Shown here in pieces: positions 33,463 through 40,779 of a stretch of DNA of 42,851 nucleotides. Location: positions 1 to 42,851 of the forward strand of contig JANRFB010000074.1 in NCBI GenBank assembly GCA_030725785.1, in the 5' to 3' direction. Position 1 is the stretch's first letter; each line of letters begins with the position of its first letter. The translations under genes were made by a program, and so were the position numbers. The notes beneath the pieces were generated by a model. The model did not search any database, was not told the origin of the DNA, and saw only the letters and a list, made by a program, of their open reading frames with translations. The DNA comes from Solirubrobacteraceae bacterium (GTDB lineage Bacteria > Actinomycetota > Thermoleophilia > Solirubrobacterales > Solirubrobacteraceae).

Positions 33463-34044
33463 TCAGTCGTCGTCGGCGCGGCGGATCACAATCCGGTCGG
33501 CCTCAACGGTCACCGTGACTGCCCGCTTGCCGGCCCAATGTTCCGCGTATACAGCGTTTTCTGCGATTGCTGGGTCGAGCCAGAGGCCGTACCCCTCTTC
33601 GCCGTGATCAAAGCTTCCCTCAAGCGCCTTCGCTCCACCGCGGCGCCCACGGCCACCGCGGCGCCCACGGCGCGAGCGCGCCGCCCCGTCACCGTTCGCG
33701 CCGCCGCCTTCATCTTCGTCTGAATCGGCGTCTTCGGGATCCTCCTCGCCGGCGGCGATCCGTTCGGCGCGCAGGCGCGCCTCCTCTTCGGCAGCCTTTG
33801 CCTGCTGCGCCTCTTCGATCTCGAGCGCTGCGGCGACCTGAGCATCATCGGCGGCGCGCAGATCTACTACCTCATCGAAGCCGGCGACAGCCGCCTCGGA
33901 GCTCGTTAGTTCGAACTCCTGCTTAAAGGTTTCGAGCTGCGCGACGGGGACCTCAAGTTGGTGAGCAATCCAAGCATCTGTGCGGCCTTGGCCAACCCAT
34001 ACGCGGATTTGGTTCAGTTGTGGTTTCAAAGATTTTCTAGCCAT
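33463..34044 (-). CDS. Unknown protein with an Arg-Gly-rich linker
   Basis: A 193-residue protein. Residues 1-45 (LNQIRVWVGQGRTDAWIAHQL, then EVPVAQLETFKQEF) look like a small helix-turn-helix. An acidic, helical Ala/Glu section follows, then an Asp/Glu run and a basic RG-rich stretch (RSRRGRRGGRGRRGG, about 122-136), typical of nucleic-acid binding. The last 45 residues form a compact domain (GSFDHGEEGYGLWLDPAI, AVTVTVEADRIVIRR). A role in binding RNA or DNA is plausible but no family is assigned. A TAGGCT ten bases before the ATG is a possible -10. Confidence 0.75.
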   Translation of the reverse strand: MARKSLKPQLNQIRVWVGQGRTDAWIAHQLEVPVAQLETFKQEFELTSSEAAVAGFDEVVDLRAADDAQVAAALEIEEAQQAKAAEEEARLRAERIAAGEEDPEDADSDEDEGGGANGDGAARSRRGRRGGRGRRGGAKALEGSFDHGEEGYGLWLDPAIAENAVYAEHWAGKRAVTVTVEADRIVIRRADDD

Positions 34045-34173
34045 TAGGAGGCTGAGCCTATCGGAGCGGCGAGGCTGTGCGTCGCCCGGCGTCGCCGGTC
34101 TCGAGCCGAAACTCGCACTTGCGGCGGGGCAGGCGGCGCTGGTAGGTTCGCGAAACGGCGAGAAGGATTACTT

Positions 34174-34179
34174 GAGGAG
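34174..34179 (+). promoter_or_regulatory. Strong ribosome binding site of csrA
   Basis: GAGGAG, eight bases before the ATG at 34188; one of few clear Shine-Dalgarno sites in the window. Confidence 0.7.
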
Positions 34180-34187
34180 AGCTGGCG

Positions 34188-34385
34188 ATGTTGGTCTTGT
34201 CGAGAAAAACGAATCAGAGCATCATGATCGGCGACGAGATCGAGATCACCGTGTTGTCGGTCTCCGGCGAGAAGGTACGCCTCGGAATCAAGGCGCCGCG
34301 CGAAGTGCCGGTCTACCGCGACGAGGTTTACAACGAGATCAGCGCGCAGCAGCGCGAAGCTGGCCCCGCTCGCCTTATCCCATAA
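34188..34385 (+). CDS. csrA: Carbon storage regulator CsrA
   Basis: A 65-residue dimeric RNA-binding protein that binds GGA motifs in mRNA leaders and changes translation or stability. The full family pattern is present: MLVLSRKTNQSIMIGDEIEI, VLSVSGEKVRLGIKAP and REVPVYRDEVYNEI, including the Arg44-equivalent RNA-binding residue in PREVPVYR. It has no flagellar or fliW gene beside it, although csrA often sits with these. It has a strong Shine-Dalgarno site. Its 3' end overlaps the opposite-strand gene by eleven bases. Confidence 0.95.
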   Translation: MLVLSRKTNQSIMIGDEIEITVLSVSGEKVRLGIKAPREVPVYRDEVYNEISAQQREAGPARLIP

Positions 34386-34620
34386 CGATGTAAAGCGTTT
34401 CAAACATCGCCACCGTGACGACAACGGCGGTTGCGATCAGCAGCAGCACGAGCATCGCGAAGCGCAGCGTGCCGTGGCGGTGCTGGCGGTCGAGCCGCCG
34501 CACTCTGATGCGGGTCTCGGCGCGGTGGTTAATCTCGTGACGACGGACGCGGTCGGCGTGGATTTCGGCACGAAACTTGGCCTCAAAGTCGCGCAGACTC
34601 TGACGGAGGTGAGTAGCCAT
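34375..34620 (-). CDS. Small membrane protein with basic N-terminus
   Basis: An 81-residue protein with a His/Arg-rich N-terminal half (RVRRHEINHRAETRIRVRRL) and one membrane helix near the C-terminus (FAMLVLLLIATAVVVTVAMF). Function unknown. ATG 34620 is chosen; TTG 34623 is next to it. A TAATAT box lies eight bases upstream, overlapping the stop codon of the nuclease gene. Overlaps csrA tail-to-tail. Confidence 0.7.
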   Translation of the reverse strand: MATHLRQSLRDFEAKFRAEIHADRVRRHEINHRAETRIRVRRLDRQHRHGTLRFAMLVLLLIATAVVVTVAMFETLYIVMG

Positions 34621-34628
34621 CAAGGCCG

Positions 34629-34634
34629 ATATTA
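34629..34634 (-). promoter_or_regulatory. Predicted -10 box of the small membrane protein gene
   Basis: Minus-strand TAATAT, eight bases before ATG 34620; it shares bases with the nuclease stop codon. Confidence 0.4.
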
Positions 34635-35156
34635 GCGGCAGCGCTGCCAGAGACCGAGCTCTGCGCGGCGAGCGCGAGTGCGTAATTCTGCGAATTCGCC
34701 CGCATGGCGTGTGTTTGGCGGGAAAACGATCGTGTCAGCGAATCCGCGCCGCACTAGGTCAGCGTTCACGAACAGCTCTTGCCCAGCTTGATCTTTGCGG
34801 TAGACGTAAGCCAGCAGACGCCCGTAGCGGTCCCGCGGCTCAGCGCCGACGACGACGCGGATCGGGCTGCCGCTTGGCAGCAGCCGCTCGTTCTCTTTGC
34901 TGGCCTCGGGGCCGAAGCAGTCAACCTTTGCGTTCGGTTTGACGCTCTCAGGGGTATCGATCCCGATGTAGCGCACGCGCTCTTCGCGGCTGCCGAGGTT
35001 GGCGACGATTGTGTCGCCGTCAACGACCCGTGAAACCGTGCCATCAATCTCATCTCCAGGGCCGGCGCCGCCGCTGCCGCAGCCGCTGGCGGCCAGGAGC
35101 AGCGCTGCCGCGAGAGCCGCGCAGACGACACCACTACGTTTGGCACCGGTTGGCAT
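34632..35156 (-). CDS. Secreted lipoprotein thermonuclease (SNase family)
   Basis: A 174-residue nuclease with a lipoprotein signal ending LLLAASGC (Cys26). The SNase/TNase fold follows: VSRVVDGDTIVA, then RVRYIGIDTPES with the metal- and phosphate-site Arg/Asp/Glu, and EPRDRYGRLLAYVY with the second catalytic Arg. The end, AELGLWQRC, is typical. It probably degrades extracellular DNA or RNA at the membrane surface. A TAGCTT lies nine bases before the ATG. Active-site residues look complete. Confidence 0.93.
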   Translation of the reverse strand: MPTGAKRSGVVCAALAAALLLAASGCGSGGAGPGDEIDGTVSRVVDGDTIVANLGSREERVRYIGIDTPESVKPNAKVDCFGPEASKENERLLPSGSPIRVVVGAEPRDRYGRLLAYVYRKDQAGQELFVNADLVRRGFADTIVFPPNTRHAGEFAELRTRARRAELGLWQRCR

Positions 35157-35259
35157 TGCTACGCAAAGCTAGAGCCACCGAGTGGGAAGTCGTGGTGGCG
35201 TATTGCTTTCAGTTCACTCCTGCGGCAATGCTGCGCGCGTCCGCGCCAGCGCCGCGACT

Positions 35260-36348
35260 TTAAGCGATCGTGACGTCGTCTGAGAGGTAAACGTCTTGAA
35301 CGGCGTTGAGAATTTCAACTCCTTCGTTCATCGGACGCTGGAAGGCCTTGCGGCCCGTAATCAGGCCGGTACCGCCGGCGCGCTTATTGATTACCGCAGT
35401 CGTTACGGCTTCGGCCTTATCGCTGTCGCCGCCGGAAGCTCCGCCGGAGTTGATCAGCCCTGAGCGGCCCATGTAGCAGTTGGCCACCTGGTAGCGGGTC
35501 AGGTCAATTGGGTTGTCGGTCGTCAGCTTCTCGTACACCAGCGGGCTGGTCTTGCCATAAGAGACGCCGCCCTCGTTGAGCGCCAGATAGCCGCCATTGT
35601 TTTCGGGCAGCTTCTGCTTGATGATGTCGGCCTCGATCGTCGTTCCGATGTGGTTGGCCTGACCGGTGAGGTCGGCCGAGACGTGATAATCGGTTCCGTC
35701 AACGACGAAGGCGCTGTTGCGCAGGTAGCACCAGAGCACGGTGAACATGCCGAGCCGGTGAGCCTCCTCGAAGGCTGCCGCGACGTCGACGATCTGGTGG
35801 TGCGACTCCTCCGAGCCGAAGTAGATCGTCGCGCCGACGCCGGCGGCGCCGATGTCGAAGGCGCGCTGAACCGAAGAGAACATGATCTGGTCGTAGGCGT
35901 TCGGGTAGGTCAGAAACTCGTTGTGGTTGAGCTTGACGATGAAGGGAATCCGGTGCGCGTACTTACGCGATACTGCGCCTAGCACTCCAACCGTTGAAGC
36001 GACCGCGTTGCAGCCGCCTTCTACTGCCAGCTCGACGATCTTGCCGGGGTCGAAGTACTCAGGGTTCGGCGCGAAACTGGCGCCGGCGGAATGCTCGATT
36101 CCTTGGTCGACGGGAAGGATTGAGAGGTAGCCTGTTCCACCAAGGCGACCGTGGTCCCACATCTGCTGGAGGTTGCGCATCACCTGAGCGCTGCGGTCGC
36201 TCTCGGCAACGATCCGCTCGTTGAAATCTGGGCCCGGCAGGTGCAACATCGAAGCGTCGATGGTTGTGCACTTGTGATCGAGCAGCGTTTTGGCGTTATC
36301 GCCGAGTAGTTCCTCTATCTGGGAAGAGGTCATCGATTCAGTGGCCAC
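35260..36348 (-). CDS. Class I fructose-bisphosphate aldolase, DhnA type
   Basis: A 362-residue enzyme that splits fructose 1,6-bisphosphate into two triose phosphates through a lysine Schiff base, without metal. It belongs to the archaeal/DhnA branch: [59 protein letters not shown] (the likely Schiff-base Lys region) and [18 protein letters not shown]. The start GTG 36348 is chosen because GGAG lies nine bases upstream; the open frame to 36642 would run into the opposite gene. The gene stands alone. Confidence 0.94.
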   Translation of the reverse strand: MATESMTSSQIEELLGDNAKTLLDHKCTTIDASMLHLPGPDFNERIVAESDRSAQVMRNLQQMWDHGRLGGTGYLSILPVDQGIEHSAGASFAPNPEYFDPGKIVELAVEGGCNAVASTVGVLGAVSRKYAHRIPFIVKLNHNEFLTYPNAYDQIMFSSVQRAFDIGAAGVGATIYFGSEESHHQIVDVAAAFEEAHRLGMFTVLWCYLRNSAFVVDGTDYHVSADLTGQANHIGTTIEADIIKQKLPENNGGYLALNEGGVSYGKTSPLVYEKLTTDNPIDLTRYQVANCYMGRSGLINSGGASGGDSDKAEAVTTAVINKRAGGTGLITGRKAFQRPMNEGVEILNAVQDVYLSDDVTIA

Positions 36349-36451
36349 GTCAATTATCTCCGTATCGGGTAGCGGGAAAGAAGCTCGCTGAAGCGTACCT
36401 GCGATTCGTGCTGGCTGCCGGGAGCACAGGCGGGCTAAGATCGCAGCCCCG

Positions 36452-37189
36452 ATGTCCGATGCCCCTGATCTGTTCGTTGTCTGCCGTTCCTGCGGGGCTG
36501 AGGTCTCGAAGTACGTGACCGAATGCCCGTACTGCGGTGCACGAATGCAGCAGCGCGCACCGAAGATTGCGCGTGGCCAGATTGCCGCCAGCGGCACTGA
36601 GCCAAAGCGGCAACGCAAACGTCGCGAGCGCTCGCGGCGCACGGTTCAAGCGCCTGGCAAGCCGTTCGTTTCGTTAACGCTCGCTGCGTCCTGCGCTATT
36701 GGCGCCGTTCTGATCGTGCCGGGAGTGGTGTTGGCCAGCGAGGTAGGGATCGTCGGGCAGATCGACGGCCAATGGTGGCGTCTGGTCACAGCGTCGTTTT
36801 TTGCAGACAACCTCTGGTACACGGCAGCGAGCGTTGTTGCCATAGCCCTGTTTGGAGGGCTGATCGAACGCCGCCACGGCGCAGTTGTCGCTGGTGCCTG
36901 CTTTGCGATCTGTGCCGTCGGTGGAATGGCGGCGGCCGCCGGGCTGGAGACCATCCCACTGGCGCTTGGGGCAAATGCCGCCGCGCTCGGGCTAATCGGC
37001 GCCTGGGTCATAGCTCCGGTGCTTGAGACGCGCCGCGGCGAGCAGCCATCGGTCGATCTGATCGGCACTGCGATCTATGCCGCAGTACTGCTGCTGATGC
37101 CGCTCGCTGCCGTTGAAGCGAGCTCTACTGCGGGCGCCGCAGGGCTCATTCTTGGCCTGCTCGCCGGCTCGATTCTCGCGCGTCGGTAG
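36452..37189 (+). CDS. Zinc-ribbon rhomboid-like protein, catalytically dead
   Basis: A 245-residue membrane protein. The N-terminus is a zinc ribbon (C11-x2-C14, C25-x2-C28), then a basic linker. From about 72 on is a rhomboid-fold membrane domain with [26 protein letters not shown] and [15 protein letters not shown]. In active rhomboids the last motif is GxSG; here Ser is Asn175, and the catalytic His helix reads [12 protein letters not shown] without His. It is therefore a pseudoprotease, perhaps binding or sorting membrane proteins. A TAAGAT lies ten bases upstream. The N-terminal ribbon is the double-zinc-ribbon type common in actinobacterial rhomboids. Confidence 0.8.
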   Translation: MSDAPDLFVVCRSCGAEVSKYVTECPYCGARMQQRAPKIARGQIAASGTEPKRQRKRRERSRRTVQAPGKPFVSLTLAASCAIGAVLIVPGVVLASEVGIVGQIDGQWWRLVTASFFADNLWYTAASVVAIALFGGLIERRHGAVVAGACFAICAVGGMAAAAGLETIPLALGANAAALGLIGAWVIAPVLETRRGEQPSVDLIGTAIYAAVLLLMPLAAVEASSTAGAAGLILGLLAGSILARR

Positions 37190-37192
37190 GCT
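37187..37192 (+). promoter_or_regulatory. Predicted -10 box of the 37201-38506 run
   Basis: TAGGCT, beginning in the stop codon of the rhomboid-like gene, eight bases before the ATG at 37201. Confidence 0.45.
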
Positions 37193-37200
37193 CTGCAGCG

Positions 37201-37542
37201 ATGGCTGAGCACCGTTACAGCGCTGAACAAGTTGACGCAGCGGTCGCAGCGATCGCCGACGGCGATCGTTTCGCCGACGCTCAGGAGCTGGTTACTCACG
37301 CTGCGCCTGGTCTTCAGCAGATTCTCGGGGCCGCGCTCGATGCCGGTGGTTTCTTTGATTCAGCCCATCAAGGCGAGATCAGTCGCGTCGCAGAGATAGT
37401 TGACGACGAGCCGCGCCGCATTGCAATGGCAGAGCTGGTTGCTGAGGAATCGCGACTGGCGATGCTCGTTGGCGTTGCCGTCGGGCTGGCGTTGGCTGAC
37501 GAGCTCCGAACAGCAAACGGTGGCGAGGGGAGCGACGGATGA
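37201..37542 (+). CDS. Unknown small acidic protein
   Basis: A 113-residue helical protein with no recognised family and no membrane helix. It starts MAEHRYSAEQVDAAVAAIADG, followed by FADAQELVTHAAPGLQQIL and ALDAGGFFDSAHQGEISRV; the C-terminal AMLVGVAVGLALADELR is moderately hydrophobic. It overlaps the UPF0173 gene by four bases (ATGA), so a shared pathway is likely but undefined. Confidence 0.7.
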   Translation: MAEHRYSAEQVDAAVAAIADGDRFADAQELVTHAAPGLQQILGAALDAGGFFDSAHQGEISRVAEIVDDEPRRIAMAELVAEESRLAMLVGVAVGLALADELRTANGGEGSDG

Positions 37543-38234
37543 GCAGCGTTAAGGTCAATTATCTCGGCCACTCGGCCTTCTCAATCGAACACGACGGGAC
37601 GACGGTGCTGATCGACCCTTTCCTGACGGGTAATCCGAAGGCCAGCGCCGATGCAGCCGACATCAAAGCCGACGCGATCCTCGTGACGCACGGCCACCAA
37701 GATCACCTCGGCGACACTGCCGCGATCGCGCTGCGCACCGGCGCCCCGATAGCGACCGTGGTTGAGATCGCCGCCGAGCTGGCAGATGAGCTCGGCACTG
37801 AACACCCCATTTACGATCCCAACATCGGTGGGACTATCGATTTTGACTGGGGATGGGCGCAGTGGGTCCCGGCTTGGCACACCTCAACGACGCCACGTGG
37901 AACGGTCAATACGCCGGCCGGGATCGTGATCAACATCGGCGGCAAGACGATCTACCACTTGGGCGACACGGCGCTCTTTAGTGATCTGGCGTTGCCCGGG
38001 CAACGCCACTCGCTCGACTTGGCGCTGATTCCAATTGGCGGCCATTACACGATGGACCGCCATGACGCCGTCCGCGCCGCAACGCTGGTCGGCGCGCCGC
38101 TGGTAGTGCCGACTCACTACAACACTTTCCCGCCGATTGAGACCGACGCGTCAGCTTTTGCCGACGCCGTCGCCGCAGAAGGCAACGCGACAGTCACGGT
38201 GCTCGACCCTGGGCAGAGTTTGGAGCTTCAATGA
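37539..38234 (+). CDS. UPF0173 metal-dependent hydrolase (beta-lactamase fold)
   Basis: A 231-residue metallo-beta-lactamase-fold hydrolase of the UPF0173/YtkL group. VTHGHQDHLGDT carries the metal motif H51-x-H53-x-D55-H56; AWHTS and the IYHLGDTALF Asp add further ligands; LIPIGGHYTMD and VPTHYNTFP finish the site. The substrate is not known for the group. It overlaps both neighbours by four bases, so it is expressed with the stand-alone RAM-domain protein. Confidence 0.93.
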   Translation: MSSVKVNYLGHSAFSIEHDGTTVLIDPFLTGNPKASADAADIKADAILVTHGHQDHLGDTAAIALRTGAPIATVVEIAAELADELGTEHPIYDPNIGGTIDFDWGWAQWVPAWHTSTTPRGTVNTPAGIVINIGGKTIYHLGDTALFSDLALPGQRHSLDLALIPIGGHYTMDRHDAVRAATLVGAPLVVPTHYNTFPPIETDASAFADAVAAEGNATVTVLDPGQSLELQ

Positions 38235-38506
38235 TTACGGCCTTCATCCTTGTTGAATCGGAGCGCACGGCGCTGGCCAAGCTCGGCGGGAAGCTGCAGC
38301 AGATCGACGGTGTCGCCGAGGTTTACTCGGTGACTGGTGCTTGGGACTTTGTAGCGATTGTGCGGGTAGAGCGCCACGAGGAGCTTGCCGAAGCATTGGC
38401 TGAAAATGTTGCCGCTCTCGAAGGCGTGAGCCGCTCGCAGACGATGGTCGCTTTCGGTTCCTTCACCGACCTCGACCTCGATCAGTTCTTTGCTGACGGA
38501 TCTTGA
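38231..38506 (+). CDS. Stand-alone Lrp/AsnC ligand-binding (RAM) domain protein
   Basis: A 91-residue protein made only of the RAM domain found after the helix-turn-helix in Lrp/AsnC regulators: ITAFILVESE, IDGVAEVYSVTGAWDFVAIV and ALEGVSRSQTMVAF. With no DNA-binding part it may sense an amino acid or modulate a full-length regulator by mixed oligomers. It overlaps the UPF0173 gene by four bases (ATGA). Confidence 0.9.
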   Translation: MITAFILVESERTALAKLGGKLQQIDGVAEVYSVTGAWDFVAIVRVERHEELAEALAENVAALEGVSRSQTMVAFGSFTDLDLDQFFADGS

Positions 38507-38514
38507 GCGGCAGC

Positions 38515-38520
38515 TACGCT
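38515..38520 (+). promoter_or_regulatory. Predicted -10 box of the gene at 38529
   Basis: TACGCT with eight bases to ATG 38529. Confidence 0.45.
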
Positions 38521-38528
38521 GAGCTGCG

Positions 38529-39182
38529 ATGAGCTCGATTGTCCGCCCAGAGTTCGGCGAATCACTGCCGACGAAGCTCGGCCCCAAGTGGCGCGCACTT
38601 GGGCGCCTGCCGCGGGCGCTGATCATCACCGCTGCGGTCGCCGTCGCTCTGGTTATTCTCGCTCTACTGCTCGGTGCTGGTTCGCCGACGAAGAAGGTTG
38701 AGGTCGGCGCTCCAGTCCCGTTCCAGCTCGATTACAACGGTGATCTGCTCCAGCAGCGCGTAACCGTTGGTCGCGAATCGCTGCGCCTCGAGACGCCGGC
38801 CAGCGTCGCTGCAAAGCGGAGCTTCACAATCGAGCCGGTCTTGCTCCCTGCTTATGAAGGCTCGATTCAAGGAGCGCTGCCGCTGCGGGCTGAGAAGATC
38901 ACGGCTGCGGCAGGCGCCAGCGATCCGAGCTTTGCGACGATCGCGGAAGGCCCCTTGCTGCTAGGGAATCAGCCTGGCTACGAAATCCTTTACCGCTTCG
39001 TTCGCGGCGGGCGCAGCTTCTACGGGAGGCGCGTGCTGCTCTTCGCGGCCGATCCTGGCACGCGCACCGGGCTCGACGTGACGATGACAGCGATCCGCGG
39101 CGACGGTGCGTTGACGGCGCCCTCGCTCGCTCTGCAGGCTCCGCTGCGTGAACCGTTTGAATCGCTCGTAGTCGGTAACTGA
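38529..39182 (+). CDS. Unknown membrane-anchored protein
   Basis: A 217-residue protein with one membrane helix near the N-terminus (about 30-50, ALIITAAVAVALVILALLLG) and a soluble beta-rich domain outside (VPFQLDYNGDLLQQRVTV, PGYEILYRFVRGGRSFYGRR). No family was recognised. It is convergent with the ECF sigma gene, with three bases between stops; being so near may reflect only compact packing. Confidence 0.75.
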   Translation: MSSIVRPEFGESLPTKLGPKWRALGRLPRALIITAAVAVALVILALLLGAGSPTKKVEVGAPVPFQLDYNGDLLQQRVTVGRESLRLETPASVAAKRSFTIEPVLLPAYEGSIQGALPLRAEKITAAAGASDPSFATIAEGPLLLGNQPGYEILYRFVRGGRSFYGRRVLLFAADPGTRTGLDVTMTAIRGDGALTAPSLALQAPLREPFESLVVGN

Positions 39183-39185
39183 GGG

Positions 39186-40586
39186 CTAGCGAGCTGAAGG
39201 AATCGAGACCGGCGCCTCGTCAGCGGCTGTCTCGACGCTCTGCGGGGTAACCGGCTCTGCCGGTGGCGCCGGCAGCGTGTCGACGACCGGTGGTGCTGGT
39301 GGCGTGTCGACGACCGGTGGTGCTGGTGGCGTGTCGACGACCGGTGGTGCTGGTGGCGTGTCGACGACCGGTGGTGCGAGCGTCACGTCATCGTGGTGCT
39401 CCTCAGGGACGACAGGCACGGCGACGACGGTTGGATCAACCGCTACAGGCAGCGGCTCTGGGTCGACGACCGGCGCGACCAGAGCGGCGACCGTAGGGGC
39501 AGCAGCGATGAGGGCCTCGGGCTTCGCCGGTGCTTCGTTCTTCGTCGGTGGCGCGATTGGCGCTACTGCGACCGGGGTGCTCTGCATTATTGCGGCGGCA
39601 GACTCGCGCTTGGGTTCGGCGGTCGTTGCCTTATTAACCTCGACAGCGCCGGTCGTGACGATCGCGGCGGCGGCCATAGTTGCGGCGGCCTTCGTAGCCA
39701 CCGAGCCAACGGCGCCGGAGAGCAGCCCGCCGCTAGCGGCCGCCGTCGAGCCGGCACTGGCAGTCGTGCCGATGTGAGCGAGAACGACCTTCTTCAGCAC
39801 TAGCAGCGGCCCGATCGGGAGCAGCATCGCGAGCGCCTTGTTGTTCTGCTTCAGGGTGGCTTGGAAGCCTTTGCAGCGTTCGCATTCGCGCGTATGGCGG
39901 CGGACCGGGGGAGAGAGCTTGGTGAGCCCCTCGGCTACTTCGGCAAGTTCGATCCGCACCTCTTCGCAGGAGATTTGGCGAGCCTCGGCTGCCTCGGCGA
40001 GGCCACCGCGGGCTCGAACGAGCAGCGACTTGATGCTCGGCACGGTCGTTTCCATCGCCTCAGCGATCTGGTCATAGGAGAGCGCGTCGATCTCACGCAG
40101 CAGCAGCGCTGTGCGCTGCGACTCGGGCAGCTCGCGCACGTCCGTCATCAGCTGCCGCAGGTCTTCCCGCTGGCTGACTTCATCCTCGGTCGTGCGGCCG
40201 TAGTTGGCGACATGGTGGTCGAAGTCGTCAACGCCGATCGCGGTTTGCCGACGCAGGTGGTTGAGCGAACGGTTACGGGCGATGCGGTAGAGCCAAGGCT
40301 TGACGTTAATCGCGCGTTCGTCGGCCATCATCGCGCTGTAGGCGGCGGCGAAACTCTCCTGGGTAACGTCCTCGGCATCTTCCTTTGAAGCCAGCATGTG
40401 GCGCGTGAAGCCGAGGATCCGGGCGTGGTAACGGCCGACCAGCGCTTCATAGGCCGACTGGTTGCCGCGGCGCGTCAGCGTGACCAATTTCTCGTCGGAC
40501 TGGAGACGCAAGAAGGCGCTTGGAGCGCGCAGACCTACAAGGTCGGATTGTGTGATTGCTGAGGCTTCCATTGATTCTTCAGACAT
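39186..40586 (-). CDS. Membrane-tethered ECF sigma factor with anti-sigma-like zinc finger and proline-rich tail
   Basis: A 466-residue fusion. Region 2 (about 45-115) has YEALVGRYHARILGF, DAEDVTQESFAAAYS and KPWLYRIARNRSLNHLRR; region 4 (about 150-200) has LPESQRTALLLREIDALSYDQIAEAM. Residues 207-238 carry an anti-sigma zinc-finger pattern (Cys207, then H231-x3-C235-x2-C238). A modest hydrophobic segment (298-315) is a likely membrane helix, and the rest is a Pro/Val/Ala-rich tail holding a repeated VVDTPPAPP. Sigma, inhibitor finger and anchor in one chain suggest release of the sigma part on a signal, probably by proteolysis. ATG 40586 is chosen; a longer frame to 40649 exists. No separate anti-sigma gene is adjacent. 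Confidence 0.88.
   Translation of the reverse strand: MSEESMEASAITQSDLVGLRAPSAFLRLQSDEKLVTLTRRGNQSAYEALVGRYHARILGFTRHMLASKEDAEDVTQESFAAAYSAMMADERAINVKPWLYRIARNRSLNHLRRQTAIGVDDFDHHVANYGRTTEDEVSQREDLRQLMTDVRELPESQRTALLLREIDALSYDQIAEAMETTVPSIKSLLVRARGGLAEAAEARQISCEEVRIELAEVAEGLTKLSPPVRRHTRECERCKGFQATLKQNNKALAMLLPIGPLLVLKKVVLAHIGTTASAGSTAAASGGLLSGAVGSVATKAAATMAAAAIVTTGAVEVNKATTAEPKRESAAAIMQSTPVAVAPIAPPTKNEAPAKPEALIAAAPTVAALVAPVVDPEPLPVAVDPTVVAVPVVPEEHHDDVTLAPPVVDTPPAPPVVDTPPAPPVVDTPPAPPVVDTLPAPPAEPVTPQSVETAADEAPVSIPSAR
39277..39378. repeat. 27-bp tandem repeat in the ECF sigma tail
   Basis: Three full copies and most of a fourth, in frame, at 39277, 39304, 39331 and 39358. The unit starts GTGTCGACGACCGGTGGT and encodes the nine-residue VVDTPPAPP. 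The copies look identical at the base level, which points to recent duplication and possible length variation between strains. Confidence 0.92.
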
Positions 40587-40674
40587 ACCAACACCGCTGG
40601 AGGCAAAAGGTTTCGTTTTTTTTCGCTCCCTCGAGCTGCGTTTAGTCACAGTTACAGGCTAGTCTTCAGCGCCC

Positions 40675-40760
40675 GCCCGGGTGGCGGAACCGGTAGACGC
40701 GGCTGGCTTAAAACCGGCTGTCCCGCAAGGGACGTGGGGGTTCGAGCCCCTCCCCGGGCA
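40675..40760 (+). tRNA. tRNA-Leu (anticodon TAA)
   Basis: An 86-base tRNA with a long variable arm. The acceptor GCCCGGG pairs with CCCGGGC (40753-40759), with discriminator A40760. The anticodon stem is GCTGG/CCGGC around CTTAAAA, with TAA at 40709-40711. The variable stem is GTCCC/GGGAC and the T-arm has GGTTCGAGCCCC. It reads the rare UUA codon. CCA is not encoded. Confidence 0.97.
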
Positions 40761-40779
40761 TCAAGCTCTGCAAACTCTC

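Noticed and set aside
36349-36642. N-terminal extension of the aldolase
   Set aside because: It would overlap the rhomboid-like gene head-on, and a GGAG site nine bases before GTG 36348 marks the start.
39277-39378. Short direct repeats as a CRISPR array
   Set aside because: The 27-bp units are back to back with no spacers and lie in frame inside the ECF sigma coding region.
40616-40623. T-run as a terminator
   Set aside because: There is no GC-rich stem-loop before it; it lies in the space between the ECF sigma start and tRNA-Leu.
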